Shown piece after piece: positions 53,258 to 62,888 of a DNA stretch of 64,000 nucleotides. A program made the position numbers and the translations under genes. This DNA comes from an uncultured Pedobacter sp. (GTDB lineage: Bacteria; Bacteroidota; Bacteroidia; Sphingobacteriales; Sphingobacteriaceae). The notes under the pieces are model-generated. The model had not been told where the DNA came from, ran no database searches, and saw only the letters and a list, made by a program, of their open reading frames with translations. Within the stretch, counting starts at the first letter, position 1. Each line of letters starts with the position of its first letter. The DNA is taken from assembly GCF_913776295.1 (NCBI RefSeq), contig NZ_CAJYOJ010000077.1, forward strand, positions 1-64,000, in the 5' to 3' direction.

Positions 53258-54844
53258 ATGCAGGCAAAATATATTTCCTATCAGGAAACCGGATCATTTT
53301 CAAAACTGGTTTTAGATTATATTAACGACGACGAAAAGCTTAAATCTTTTTATAGTTACCGCCCCGATATGGCGGGCTTAGCCAGTGCAATTGAGCATAG
53401 AAATTTCACCGGCGACCGCACCATCCTGGCAGGGGTTCTGCAAGATCAATACCAGCATTTACAGCCCAATAAATCGGTTAGCAAAAACATAGAGCTTTTA
53501 ACCCTTGACAATACTTTCACGGTAACTACCGGTCACCAGCTCAATTTATTTACCGGTCCGCTTTATTTTATTTATAAAATTGTAACGACCATTAATTTGG
53601 CCATTGAATTAAAAATGGCTCATCCCGAAAAAAACTTTGTTCCGGTTTATTGGATGGCTACTGAGGATCACGATTTCGACGAGATCAACCATGTAAGTGT
53701 TGATGAAAAGAATATCAGCTGGATCCAGCAAACCAATGGAGCTACCGGTAGATTAAGCACTAAAACCGTTGCCGCAGCGGTAACGGCATACAAAGGCTAC
53801 CTGGGTATCTCTAAAAATGGGAAACGGATTGCCAAATTGGTAGAGCAGGCTTATTTGCAACATGATAATTTAGCCGATGCCACCCGGTTTTTGGTGAATA
53901 ACTTATTTGAGAAATATGGTTTGGTCATCGTCAATGCAGATGATGCACGGTTAAAAAAGCAATTTTCAGGTATTGTTACGGAAGATATTATTCAGCATAA
54001 CAGTGCGAACAATATTGAAAGCAGCTCTAAAAACCTCGAAGATCTGGGCTATAAAACACAGGTAAACGGTCGTGATATTAATTTCTTTTACCTGCTTGAT
54101 AACCTGCGCGAACGTTTGATTTTTGAAAACGACAGATATGTTGTCAATCATACGGATATCAGTTTTACAGAAGCCGAATTAAAAGCCGAAATTGAATGTC
54201 ACCCTGAGCGGTTTAGCCCCAACGTGGTGATGCGCCCCATGTACCAGGAAGTAGTTTTGCCCAACATTGCCTATATTGGCGGTGGTGCTGAAGTAGCCTA
54301 CTGGATGCAGCTGAAAGCAAATTTCGATTACTACAAGGTAGATTTTCCGGTATTACTGCTACGCAACTCAGCTTTAGTGATAGATAAACGCAGCGCGGAA
54401 AACCTGTACAGACTAGGCTTTTCTTTAGAAGATATTTTCCTTCCAGCAGAAGAACTGAAAAACATCTGGGTTAAACGGAATACATCGGCAGAGCTCAGCT
54501 TAGCTGATGAAACCCGGGCCATTAACAGCATTTTTGACCAGATTAAGTTAAATGCCTATAAAATAGATAAAACGCTTTCTGTTTCTGCCGATACCGCAAA
54601 GCAAAGAGCCAGCCGGTTGTTGGCAAACCTGGAGAAGAAACTCTTCAGGGCTGAAAAAAGAAAACACGAAACAGCATTGCAGCAGATTGAGAACGTAAAG
54701 AAAAGACTATTTCCAAATGGCACCTTGCAGGAAAGAATCTTGAATATAGCACCTATGTATGTAAATTATGGTGAAGATTTCCTTTCATCGTGCATTGAAA
54801 ATTTTGAACCACTTGGTGGTGACTTTACGGTTTTATTGCCGTGA
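53258..54844 (+). CDS. bshC: bacillithiol synthesis cysteine-adding enzyme
   Basis: It adds cysteine to glucosaminyl-malate to make bacillithiol, the main low-molecular thiol in many Bacteroidota. It has 528 residues with the hallmark TTGHQLNLFTGPLYFIYKI and VYWMATEDHDFDEINH in the nucleotide-binding core. A long C-terminal coiled coil (~425-490) ends in the conserved ERILNIAPMY tract. Cytoplasmic. The bshA and bshB genes are not in the window. Confidence 0.95.
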   Translation: MQAKYISYQETGSFSKLVLDYINDDEKLKSFYSYRPDMAGLASAIEHRNFTGDRTILAGVLQDQYQHLQPNKSVSKNIELLTLDNTFTVTTGHQLNLFTGPLYFIYKIVTTINLAIELKMAHPEKNFVPVYWMATEDHDFDEINHVSVDEKNISWIQQTNGATGRLSTKTVAAAVTAYKGYLGISKNGKRIAKLVEQAYLQHDNLADATRFLVNNLFEKYGLVIVNADDARLKKQFSGIVTEDIIQHNSANNIESSSKNLEDLGYKTQVNGRDINFFYLLDNLRERLIFENDRYVVNHTDISFTEAELKAEIECHPERFSPNVVMRPMYQEVVLPNIAYIGGGAEVAYWMQLKANFDYYKVDFPVLLLRNSALVIDKRSAENLYRLGFSLEDIFLPAEELKNIWVKRNTSAELSLADETRAINSIFDQIKLNAYKIDKTLSVSADTAKQRASRLLANLEKKLFRAEKRKHETALQQIENVKKRLFPNGTLQERILNIAPMYVNYGEDFLSSCIENFEPLGGDFTVLLP

Positions 54845-54848
54845 TAAT

Positions 54849-54908
54849 AGTCCGGAGTCGGGATTCCGAAGTCCGCAGTCAATCTTAATACCCGATACTT
54901 AATACCCA
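54849..54908. repeat. GTCCGAAGTC and TAATACCCGAT words before the Ldh gene
   Basis: GTCCGGAGTCGGGATTCCGA then AGTCCGCAGTC repeats the vocabulary of the 1336-1612 array. Next, CTTAATACCCGATACTTAAT carries the words seen between nrdB and nrdA. No four-helix gene is present here. Confidence 0.6.
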
Positions 54909-54910
54909 AA

Positions 54911-55996
54911 ATGAACTTCATCACCTTTACCGAAAGCAATCTTAGAACCTTTACCTACAACATTTTTAAAAAAATAGGTTGTTCTGATGAACATGCGGAT
55001 TTAGCAACCGATGTGCTGATCCGGTCAGATTTACGTGGAATCGACTCACATGGCGTTGCGCGCTTAAGTGGCTATGTACGCCTTTGGGAAAAGAAAAGGA
55101 TCAATGCCACTCCAAACATTAAAATTGTTCACGAAACCCCTACTACAGCAACAATTGATGGCGATTCAGGATTGGGTTTGGTTGTAGCCCCTTTCGCGAT
55201 GCAGGTTGCTATCGAAAAAGCAGAAAAATATGGCAGTGGCTGGGTATCAGTTAAAAATTCCAATCATTTTGGTATAGCAGGTTACCATGCGCTAATGGCC
55301 GTAGAAAAAGATATGATTGGCATCAGTATGACCAATGCAAGCCCTTTGGTAGCACCTACTTATGCCAACGAACGTTTATTGGGTACCAACCCTATGTGTT
55401 ATGCTTTCCCTGCGGACAAATACCCACCAGTAATTGTAGATATGGCTACTGCAGCGGCTGCCAACGGTAAACTGGAAATCGCCCAACGGGCTAACAAAAG
55501 CATTCCCGATGGTTGGGTCCAGGATAAAAGTGGAGAAAATTCTACTGACCCTAACGAATTAAAAAACGGTGGTTCCCTTCTTCCTTTAGGAAGTGATAAA
55601 GACCATGGTAGCCATAAAGGTTATGGATTGAGTGCAACAGTGGATATTTTATCGGCGGTATTGTCTGGTGCCAATTATGGCCCATGGGTACCTCCTTTTG
55701 TAGCATTTTTAGAACCCTCTGCTCACCCAGTTGGCGAAGGACTTGGCCACTTTTTAGGCGCTATGCGCGTAGATGGTTTCAGGCCGGCTGCAGACTTTAA
55801 AAATCATTTAGATAATTGGGTAGAACGCTTTAAAAGCGCCAAGACAATCGATCCTGATCAAAAAGTGATTATTCCCGGTGAGCCTGAATATGTATTTGAG
55901 CAGGAAAGGAAAATCAGCGGTATTCCGATCATTGACGTGGTGGTAAAAGACTTGAATGAGCTTGCTAGTAAATTGGGTATAGAAGAATTATATTAG
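54911..55996 (+). CDS. Ldh-family NAD(P)-dependent malate/L-lactate-type dehydrogenase
   Basis: This cytoplasmic 361-residue oxidoreductase belongs to the malate/L-lactate/ureidoglycolate dehydrogenase family, which is distinct from classical LDH. Catalytic His lies in RGIDSHGVARL, and cofactor and substrate regions are NSNHFGIAGYHA, TNPMCYAFP and VDMATAAAANGK. The dehydrogenated 2-hydroxyacid cannot be named from sequence. It follows bshC by 66 bases of repeat-like sequence. Confidence 0.92.
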   Translation: MNFITFTESNLRTFTYNIFKKIGCSDEHADLATDVLIRSDLRGIDSHGVARLSGYVRLWEKKRINATPNIKIVHETPTTATIDGDSGLGLVVAPFAMQVAIEKAEKYGSGWVSVKNSNHFGIAGYHALMAVEKDMIGISMTNASPLVAPTYANERLLGTNPMCYAFPADKYPPVIVDMATAAAANGKLEIAQRANKSIPDGWVQDKSGENSTDPNELKNGGSLLPLGSDKDHGSHKGYGLSATVDILSAVLSGANYGPWVPPFVAFLEPSAHPVGEGLGHFLGAMRVDGFRPAADFKNHLDNWVERFKSAKTIDPDQKVIIPGEPEYVFEQERKISGIPIIDVVVKDLNELASKLGIEELY

Positions 55997-56395
55997 CTTC
56001 ATTTAACCGCAAACGGCGCGGAGGATAAAGCGCTAAGTTTGCAAAATTGGGTGTCGTGAGGTACTATTTTTTAACACCGACTATACAGAAGCAGGTAGAG
56101 AGTAAACAGCAATCAGATCTGCTGCGCGGATTGAAAAATATCAGATGCAGTAACCTAGTAATTACTGAGTTAAAAACTCAATCTTATTCAATGTCCGTAG
56201 AGATGCTATGCTTAACTCTACGGACAGGAATGGAATCAGAAACAACCGCCAAAATTTTTATTCGGGGTCATTCACAAAATCAGTTTTTTTCCCTTAAAGT
56301 GATACTTAGTTTCGGATTTTTTAGGGTAAAGAGGCCTTTTTTTGCCTCGGTAAAAAACTGTTGTAAAAAACGCAGGCATGTTCTAAGCCTTGATA
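55997..56395. other. gene-free convergent gap with an 11-bp hairpin
   Basis: I see no convincing gene between the Ldh and fucosidase genes, which converge here. TGTCCGTAGAG (56192-56202) and CTCTACGGACA (56216-56226) form a perfect 11-bp stem with a 13-base loop. The GTAGAGATGC word is typical of dispersed palindromic repeats. GAGGCCTTTTTTTGCCTC near 56330 is a weaker hairpin. Confidence 0.6.
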
Positions 56396-57820
56396 TTACA
56401 AATTGATTTCAGGCGTAAAAGAGAATGCCAGGGCAATTTTTTCCGCCGTTTTTGGAAGATCGAGATGTACTTTGCCGCCGATCAACTTCCATTTCAGTTT
56501 TTGCTTATTACTTAACAGCGTAATTGATGTCCCTTTTTTGGGGATACTACCCTGCCAGGAAATTTCTTGAGGCGCATTATCATCTAGCAGGCTGATCCCA
56601 TAAATGGTTTTACCATCTTTACTTTGGGTAAACCAGTTTTGCCCATCGTGATAATTTTTGGTGATCCTTGTGCCATAAATGGCAGCACCATTTTTTGTAG
56701 TCCACTGCCCAATTTCTGCTAATCTTATAATTACATCGTCAGGCAGCGTTCCACTTGCTTTTGGACCAACCCCCAATAACAAACTTCCGCCTTTAGCCAC
56801 TATTTCTACCAGTTTGTGAACCACTTCTCTTGCTGATTTATACTGATCATTCGGTACAAAACCCCATGCTCCACCCAAGGTCATACAGCTCTCCCAGGGA
56901 TAATCCAATTGTTTTTCCGGGATTTTCTGTTCAGGGGTTTGATAATTTTCGAACTGACCATGTACGGTACGGTCTACCATAATTAAACCCGGCTGCGCTT
57001 TCCTGGCCATAGCGGCAATTTTAGGCATGTCAATATCCTGGCTCCACTCCGGAATCGGTGCACCCCATGAAAGTACCTCTTCATTTACTGAAGACAACGG
57101 TCTCACCCAACCCCCATCAAGCCACAAAATATCAATACTTCCATAATTATTCATCAACTCACCAATCTGGTTTTGGGTAAAGCTTTTAAACTTGTTCCAG
57201 CGCCATGGATTCTTCCTGATATCGTAATTGTTGTTTCTATTTGCCGTAGCATATTTATCCCACCAATAGTATTGCGAATGCCAGTCGGGCTTTGAAAAAT
57301 AAGCGCCAATCATAAAGTTCTGTTTCCGGAAAGCATCGAATACGTATTTGGCAACATCTTTTTTAGGATTATTAGCAAACGGACCTTTTGCAATGCTGTA
57401 ATCGCTTTCTTTGGTATCAAACATGGCAAAACCGTCGTGATGTTTGGTGGTAAAAACCAGATATTTCATTCCGGCGTCTTTACCAGCCTTTGCCCATTGC
57501 TCTGGATTAAATTGTGTTGGATTAAATTTTTCACTTAACCCCCAATACCATTTCTTGTAATCATCATACTTCATCGTGCTATCTCGCTCAATCCAGTCTT
57601 CCGAACAGATGGACCAGGACTCAATAATTCCGGGAACCGCATATATGCCCCAATGAATGATCATGCCAAACTTTTGGTCTTGCCATTGATCTAATTTCTT
57701 TTTTACTGCTTCATCTTTAGGCCATTCGTACTTCGCTGACGCTTGGAGGATATCATTTCTTTGCGCAAAAGCAACATTAATGCAGCAGGTAAAGGCAATT
57801 AAAAGGCTCGGTATTTTCAT
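56396..57820 (-). CDS. GH29 alpha-L-fucosidase, secreted
   Basis: The protein has 474 residues with a signal peptide ending near 19 (AFAQ). GH29 barrel: GMIIHWGIYAVPGIIESW, FTTKHHDGFAMFDTK and nucleophile Asp235 (ILWLDGGW). A short C-terminal beta domain (~380-474) is present once only, unlike the larger fucosidase at 51341. It is the last gene of a SusC-SusD-GH29 operon and presumably removes fucose from glycans taken up by that pair. Confidence 0.93.
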   Translation of the reverse strand: MKIPSLLIAFTCCINVAFAQRNDILQASAKYEWPKDEAVKKKLDQWQDQKFGMIIHWGIYAVPGIIESWSICSEDWIERDSTMKYDDYKKWYWGLSEKFNPTQFNPEQWAKAGKDAGMKYLVFTTKHHDGFAMFDTKESDYSIAKGPFANNPKKDVAKYVFDAFRKQNFMIGAYFSKPDWHSQYYWWDKYATANRNNNYDIRKNPWRWNKFKSFTQNQIGELMNNYGSIDILWLDGGWVRPLSSVNEEVLSWGAPIPEWSQDIDMPKIAAMARKAQPGLIMVDRTVHGQFENYQTPEQKIPEKQLDYPWESCMTLGGAWGFVPNDQYKSAREVVHKLVEIVAKGGSLLLGVGPKASGTLPDDVIIRLAEIGQWTTKNGAAIYGTRITKNYHDGQNWFTQSKDGKTIYGISLLDDNAPQEISWQGSIPKKGTSITLLSNKQKLKWKLIGGKVHLDLPKTAEKIALAFSFTPEINL

Positions 57821-57836
57821 ATTGTAATATTATTAA

Positions 57837-57863
57837 AAATCCCGGCAGAAACTACCGGGATTT
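57837..57863 (-). terminator. attenuator-like hairpin between susD and the fucosidase gene
   Basis: AAATCCCGG and CCGGGATTT form a perfect 9-bp stem with a 9-base loop. On the minus strand ATTTTTAATAATATT follows. It lies in the 54-base gap between susD and the fucosidase start. Confidence 0.75.
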
Positions 57864-57874
57864 AATTAAATGGA

Positions 57875-59482
57875 TTACGGCATCCAGAATATTTTAGTTT
57901 TTCGGGTGTCTTTAGATTGTACTGCCTGATAGTTTGCACTATTTAAAGTTTTCTCTTTTGCTGGATAAATCAATCTGGTGGGTGGCGTTTCGAATCCTGC
58001 TTGCTTTCCATTTGTAGGAAATGTTAACACAGGGAAACCAGTTCTTCTGTATTCAGACCAGGCTTCCGTTGATTGAAGAACTCCAAGATGTGTCCATTTT
58101 TGAGTGTAGATTTTAGCAAGTTTATCGGTAGCTGAACCTGCGTAAGCTACCTGTGGTGCTGCAACCCAAGCATCAATTACTGAAGAAGAAGGAACACTCA
58201 CATTTACATAACCACCACCTTGATTCACATTGTTCAAATAATAATAAAAATAAACTGATTGCTTAATTGCAGTTTCATAAGACGTTTTGGCATCAGCAGA
58301 ACTTCCCCATCTTTCCTGCGCCTCAGCTTTCAATAAATTAACCTCTGAAGCAGTAATCACAATGCCAGGCAGATTTTTATTAAATAAAAATGTAGCTGAA
58401 TCCAGCACTGCATAATCAGGAAAATTTGCTTCTTGCTCTGCAGTCGTGAAAGATATTGGCATTGCCCTGTACGTTTTATTCGGAACAAAAACATCTTTTC
58501 CATTAATCTTTATCACACGACCATATTTATCATAAATAACGGGAATACGCGGATCATTAGCAGGCAGCATCACCGTATTTAACATATAATCGGTTGCATA
58601 CCAACTGCCTTCAAAAAAAGCATCATGCAGATCACTCGAGTTATTTGTTAATGGCTGTAACAAAATATCTGAATTAGCAGGCGAATATTGAGCGGTGTTT
58701 CCACCGTCAATTAAAGGATAAGCTGTTGCATCAGCTAACATTTGGGTCACGGCAGTTTTAGCAGTAGTCTCATCTGTTTTCGAAATACGCATTAACAGTC
58801 TCAAACGTAACGAATTTGCGAACGATTCCCATTTCTTAACATTTCCCTGCAATAAAATATCAGCTTTAGAAAAAGCGGCTGTTTTATTTGCTGTTTTGAA
58901 AAAGGTAGCCGCCGAAGCTAAATCACTGATAAAGCTTGTATAAAGAGCTTTTTGCTCATCATATTTAGCATTTTTAATCGTATTAGTTGCTGTTAAGCTA
59001 CCAGCGTCTGAATAAGGAATATCGCCCCAGAGATCTACCATTTTTGCAGCTTGCTCAATCAAGACAATCTTAGCCGCCTGCATAATAATTTTTTGACTTG
59101 CCTGGTCAGTAGATGACAATGAATTGAACTTTCTTTCCATTGCTCTATACAAGGCCACAGGACCACTTCCATTCCCACCTGGGCTGTAAAAATCATCCCA
59201 GTATTGTTGTGAATAACCATCGCTTTGCTGATAAACAGTATTGCTATTAGCAAAATACGATGTTTGTGCATACACACCAGGCATTTGCGTTAGGAATGTA
59301 CGTACATTCCAATATTTAGCAGCTACACGATCATTATTAAGCATACCAGTAAATAACCCCGGCAAATTCGGGTCTAAAACGTTTTCAGGATTATTAAATT
59401 TATCATCAATATCCTTTTTACAACCAACCGCAACAGTTAGTGACAATACAAGAAAACTTGCTTTTATGATTAACTTTTTCAT
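57875..59482 (-). CDS. SusD-like lipoprotein (SusD_like/PF12771 type)
   Basis: This surface glycan-binding partner of the SusC upstream has 535 residues with lipobox AVGC (Cys21) followed by KKDIDDKFN, a surface-export type start. It belongs to the divergent SusD-like branch (RVAAKYWNVRTFLTQMPGVY, LLKAEAQERWG). It begins 19 bases after susC stops. Confidence 0.92.
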   Translation of the reverse strand: MKKLIIKASFLVLSLTVAVGCKKDIDDKFNNPENVLDPNLPGLFTGMLNNDRVAAKYWNVRTFLTQMPGVYAQTSYFANSNTVYQQSDGYSQQYWDDFYSPGGNGSGPVALYRAMERKFNSLSSTDQASQKIIMQAAKIVLIEQAAKMVDLWGDIPYSDAGSLTATNTIKNAKYDEQKALYTSFISDLASAATFFKTANKTAAFSKADILLQGNVKKWESFANSLRLRLLMRISKTDETTAKTAVTQMLADATAYPLIDGGNTAQYSPANSDILLQPLTNNSSDLHDAFFEGSWYATDYMLNTVMLPANDPRIPVIYDKYGRVIKINGKDVFVPNKTYRAMPISFTTAEQEANFPDYAVLDSATFLFNKNLPGIVITASEVNLLKAEAQERWGSSADAKTSYETAIKQSVYFYYYLNNVNQGGGYVNVSVPSSSVIDAWVAAPQVAYAGSATDKLAKIYTQKWTHLGVLQSTEAWSEYRRTGFPVLTFPTNGKQAGFETPPTRLIYPAKEKTLNSANYQAVQSKDTRKTKIFWMP

Positions 59483-59501
59483 AATATCTTATTTGTGTTG
59501 G

Positions 59502-62500
59502 CTAAAAATTTGCATTTAATGAGAATCCGAAGTTTCTAGATGCTGCTGTTGAGCCTACATCTACACCTTGAGACCACCATTTGTTTCCAAGTGGTGCCTC
59601 TGGATCAAGATCTTTCAACGTTCTGTGGATATAGAATAAGTTACGTCCGATCAATGAAAATCTTAGATTAGAAATTTTTAGTTTTTTAGTGAAAGAGGCC
59701 GGAATTTTATAACTCAATACAACCTCTCTCATTTTGATATAATTGTTATCAAAAATTTCTGCTTCGGTTAGTGAACCTTCACCCCAGTTATAAGTTGTTA
59801 AGTAATAATCAGCAGCCGAAAGTACCTTAGTGTTTGGCAATCCGGTTGTTTGATTTACACCTTTCAATACCACACCGTCGTTGTAGGTTTTACCATTGCT
59901 GGTATAAGTTAAACCACCGTTAGCGGCATCTCTAAACTCCATTGAATTCTCTAACATACCTGCACCACGCATGTATTTCAAGTTTGGCGCAATCATTTTA
60001 CCTCCAAAACGATAATCTATGGTAAAGTCTAGTGCGAAATTTTCATAGCTAAGCGTATTAGAGAAACCTCCAACTGCTTTAGGCATGATGTTTCCTGCCT
60101 TAACGTACACCGAATTATCCATTATATAGAAACCGTCATCATTGATTAAGTAATTTCCATTCGCATCAGTTTTTCTCGGACGGATATAAATATTACCCAA
60201 ATCCTCACCAGCCCTGGCCACAATTTTGGCAGTAGCCTGATCCGAAGAATAGAAATTGATCTCGGAATTGGCATCATACAATGAATTTACTTTTGATTTA
60301 TTAGTTGAGAAGTTTAAACGGGTATCCCATCTGAATTTTCCAGAAACAGGCGTGGCGTTTAAGGCAATCTCCCAACCTTTATTACCTACTTCACCTACGT
60401 TAATAATCTGTTTTTGAGCTCCATTGCTCGAAGTAACATCTAGTGGTAAGATTTGATTTTTAATTTTGTTATTGTAATAACTTACATCCAAACCTAATCT
60501 TCCGTTTAAGAACCTTGTTTCTAAGCCGAACTCAGCTTCATGTTTCTTCTCAGGCATTAGGCCTAGGTTACCGTATGAAGATAATGATACAAGTGATGGT
60601 ACCGCACCATTTATGGATTGTAATGAAGTCTGTTTATATGAAATGTTTGCCTCATAAATAGGAGGGGCATTACCCACCACACCATAAGAAGCTCTTAATT
60701 TTCCATAACTCCAGAATTTTGGTAATTTCCAAAGATCGCTAAATACAAAACCACTGTTTACTGAATAATAAGAGTATTGATTGTTTCCAGGAGGAAGTGT
60801 AGAAACATATTCTTGTCTGGCCGTACCCTCAGCAAATAAGAAATCTTTATAACTCAAATTTACCAAACCTAAATAGGCATATTTAAGCTGTTCTTTACGT
60901 GCCTCAGTAGTTTCCGGAACATTGAATGAGTTAGATAAGGCGAAGAAATTCTCCGTTACTAATCCATCTCTGGTATTCGATTTTAAGTCTTTGTAAGTCT
61001 CTTTTCTACCTTGATAACCTCCACTCAACGAGATGCCAAAATCTTCGCCGATCTTGTTTGAATAAGTTAATAACGCATCTCCGTAAAGTACGGCATATTG
61101 ACCTTGAGTAGTTGTATATGATCCAGTGCTTGTATTGCCATTCAGTGCGCTAGGAATTTCCGTATACTGACGGTTTTCCGTTTTAGCGCTGGTATAGTCG
61201 TTACCAATACGTCCTCGCAACTTCAAATTCTTCGCAACATCATAGTTTAGCGTGAAACTAGATAACAACCTGTTCTCATTTTCATTGTATTGGTTTTTCA
61301 ATTGTTGCCAATAAAAATCCAGCAAATTGGTTGCTCTGATATTAAATATAAATGGCTCAGGACGTGCAGTTTGATCAAAAGTAGCGTACTTATAACCATT
61401 GCTTGTTTGAAATCTTTCTTTCATCAAGCCCATGTCTTCAGCACGGCTAAAAAAACCACCAAATGAACCTAGAACCTGTCCTAATTGGTAAGGTCTGTTT
61501 TTTGTAATGGTATTTACATAACTTACAATCACATCTGCAGATAATTTAGGGGCAAGCTTAATGGTAGAATTTAAGTTAAAGGTATTTTTTGATCCGGTAT
61601 TTCCTGGCTGGGTACCTTTATAGTCTAACCGTGAGGCAGAAAAACGATAGTTCACACCTTCTGTTTGATTTGAGATGGCAACGTTTGCGTTTGAAGTATA
61701 TCCGTTCTGATATACATCTCTGTAATTATTTGGTTGAGGAGAGAATGAACGGATTGAACCATCCCACCATCTTACCTGCTGGCCTTCCATTTTAGGACCA
61801 AAATTAGCGTATGCCCTGAAATAAGGACGGAAACCACTAGGAGAAGCAGCATCAGCAATCCAGCCTTCCTCAGTCGCGCCATTTGCTACGTTAGTTTCCC
61901 TATCATAACCCGGGCCATAGATATTTTGAAAATTAGGCAAGAAAGCAACCTGATCAATTGAACCCTGGTAGTTAAAATCAACACCTAGACCTCTATTTTT
62001 TGACCCTTTTTTAGTTGTAATAACAACAACACCACTTGCCGCATCAGATCCATATAATGCCGATGCACTGGCACCTTTTAAAACAGTCAAGCTTTCAATA
62101 TCCGCAGGGTTGATATCCAGGATGCCGTTACCACGAACGCGTTGATCATCCCAATAATTGTTGTTGTTAGCACCCGCAGCACCATTTTGTCCATCATTTC
62201 TAATCATTACTCCATCCACAACATATAAAGGTTGCTGATTGTAGTTGATAGAGTTAATACCCCGAATCTGAACGTTTACCGCGCTACTCGCACCACCTGG
62301 GGCTGTTGTAATTTTTACCCCGGCAGCCTTACCATAAAGCGCTGACGCAAAGTTGGTATTACCGGCTTCTGTGAGCTGTTTGGCCGTCACCGTGCTTACC
62401 GCATAACCCAGCGATTTTTCCTGCCGTTTGATGCCGAGTGCAGTTGTTACTACATTCACTTCATCCAGTTGATTACTGCTTTCTTTAAGGACCACATTAA

Positions 62501-62768
62501 GTGATGTTTGGTTAGTAGTACTTACTTCCTGCTTGGCATAACCTATGGCGGTAAAAACCAATACCTCACCTGGATTTACAGGTAATGAAAATTTACCATT
62601 CCCATCTGTTTGTGTTACTTTAGATGTTCCTTTAACAGAAACACTTACACCAGGAAGAGGTCCTGATGCGTCTTTTACCGTTCCGGTAATATTTTTCTGT
62701 GCAAAAGCACTTATTGTTATGAAACATAACAACAATATACTCAAACACTTTAAGTACATTTTTTTCAT
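59502..62768 (-). CDS. SusC/RagA TonB-dependent transporter without STN domain
   Basis: The protein has 1088 residues. Signal peptide (1-23, ISAFAQ), then directly the carboxypeptidase-like domain (~26-95) and plug (ALYGSDAASGVVVITTKKG), then the barrel. Lacking STN, it should not signal through FecR, and no sigma/FecR pair is adjacent. Instead a ROK-type regulator lies 120 bases upstream on the same strand. First gene of the fucosidase operon. Confidence 0.94.
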   Translation of the reverse strand: MKKMYLKCLSILLLCFITISAFAQKNITGTVKDASGPLPGVSVSVKGTSKVTQTDGNGKFSLPVNPGEVLVFTAIGYAKQEVSTTNQTSLNVVLKESSNQLDEVNVVTTALGIKRQEKSLGYAVSTVTAKQLTEAGNTNFASALYGKAAGVKITTAPGGASSAVNVQIRGINSINYNQQPLYVVDGVMIRNDGQNGAAGANNNNYWDDQRVRGNGILDINPADIESLTVLKGASASALYGSDAASGVVVITTKKGSKNRGLGVDFNYQGSIDQVAFLPNFQNIYGPGYDRETNVANGATEEGWIADAASPSGFRPYFRAYANFGPKMEGQQVRWWDGSIRSFSPQPNNYRDVYQNGYTSNANVAISNQTEGVNYRFSASRLDYKGTQPGNTGSKNTFNLNSTIKLAPKLSADVIVSYVNTITKNRPYQLGQVLGSFGGFFSRAEDMGLMKERFQTSNGYKYATFDQTARPEPFIFNIRATNLLDFYWQQLKNQYNENENRLLSSFTLNYDVAKNLKLRGRIGNDYTSAKTENRQYTEIPSALNGNTSTGSYTTTQGQYAVLYGDALLTYSNKIGEDFGISLSGGYQGRKETYKDLKSNTRDGLVTENFFALSNSFNVPETTEARKEQLKYAYLGLVNLSYKDFLFAEGTARQEYVSTLPPGNNQYSYYSVNSGFVFSDLWKLPKFWSYGKLRASYGVVGNAPPIYEANISYKQTSLQSINGAVPSLVSLSSYGNLGLMPEKKHEAEFGLETRFLNGRLGLDVSYYNNKIKNQILPLDVTSSNGAQKQIINVGEVGNKGWEIALNATPVSGKFRWDTRLNFSTNKSKVNSLYDANSEINFYSSDQATAKIVARAGEDLGNIYIRPRKTDANGNYLINDDGFYIMDNSVYVKAGNIMPKAVGGFSNTLSYENFALDFTIDYRFGGKMIAPNLKYMRGAGMLENSMEFRDAANGGLTYTSNGKTYNDGVVLKGVNQTTGLPNTKVLSAADYYLTTYNWGEGSLTEAEIFDNNYIKMREVVLSYKIPASFTKKLKISNLRFSLIGRNLFYIHRTLKDLDPEAPLGNKWWSQGVDVGSTAASRNFGFSLNANF

Positions 62769-62888
62769 TTTCTTTTGTTTAGTTTAGGATTAGTTTAAAA
62801 AATTTCGATTTTGCATTGAGCCTTTTATCTTGCCATATCGTGTTGGTTTTGGTTAAATATTTATCATCCATTTGTTCACTGTCTAATT

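Noticed and set aside
56047..56406. Plus-strand frame of 119 codons in the Ldh-fucosidase gap
   Set aside because: It starts inside low-complexity sequence, spans the hairpin, overlaps the fucosidase end and has no recognisable protein pattern.
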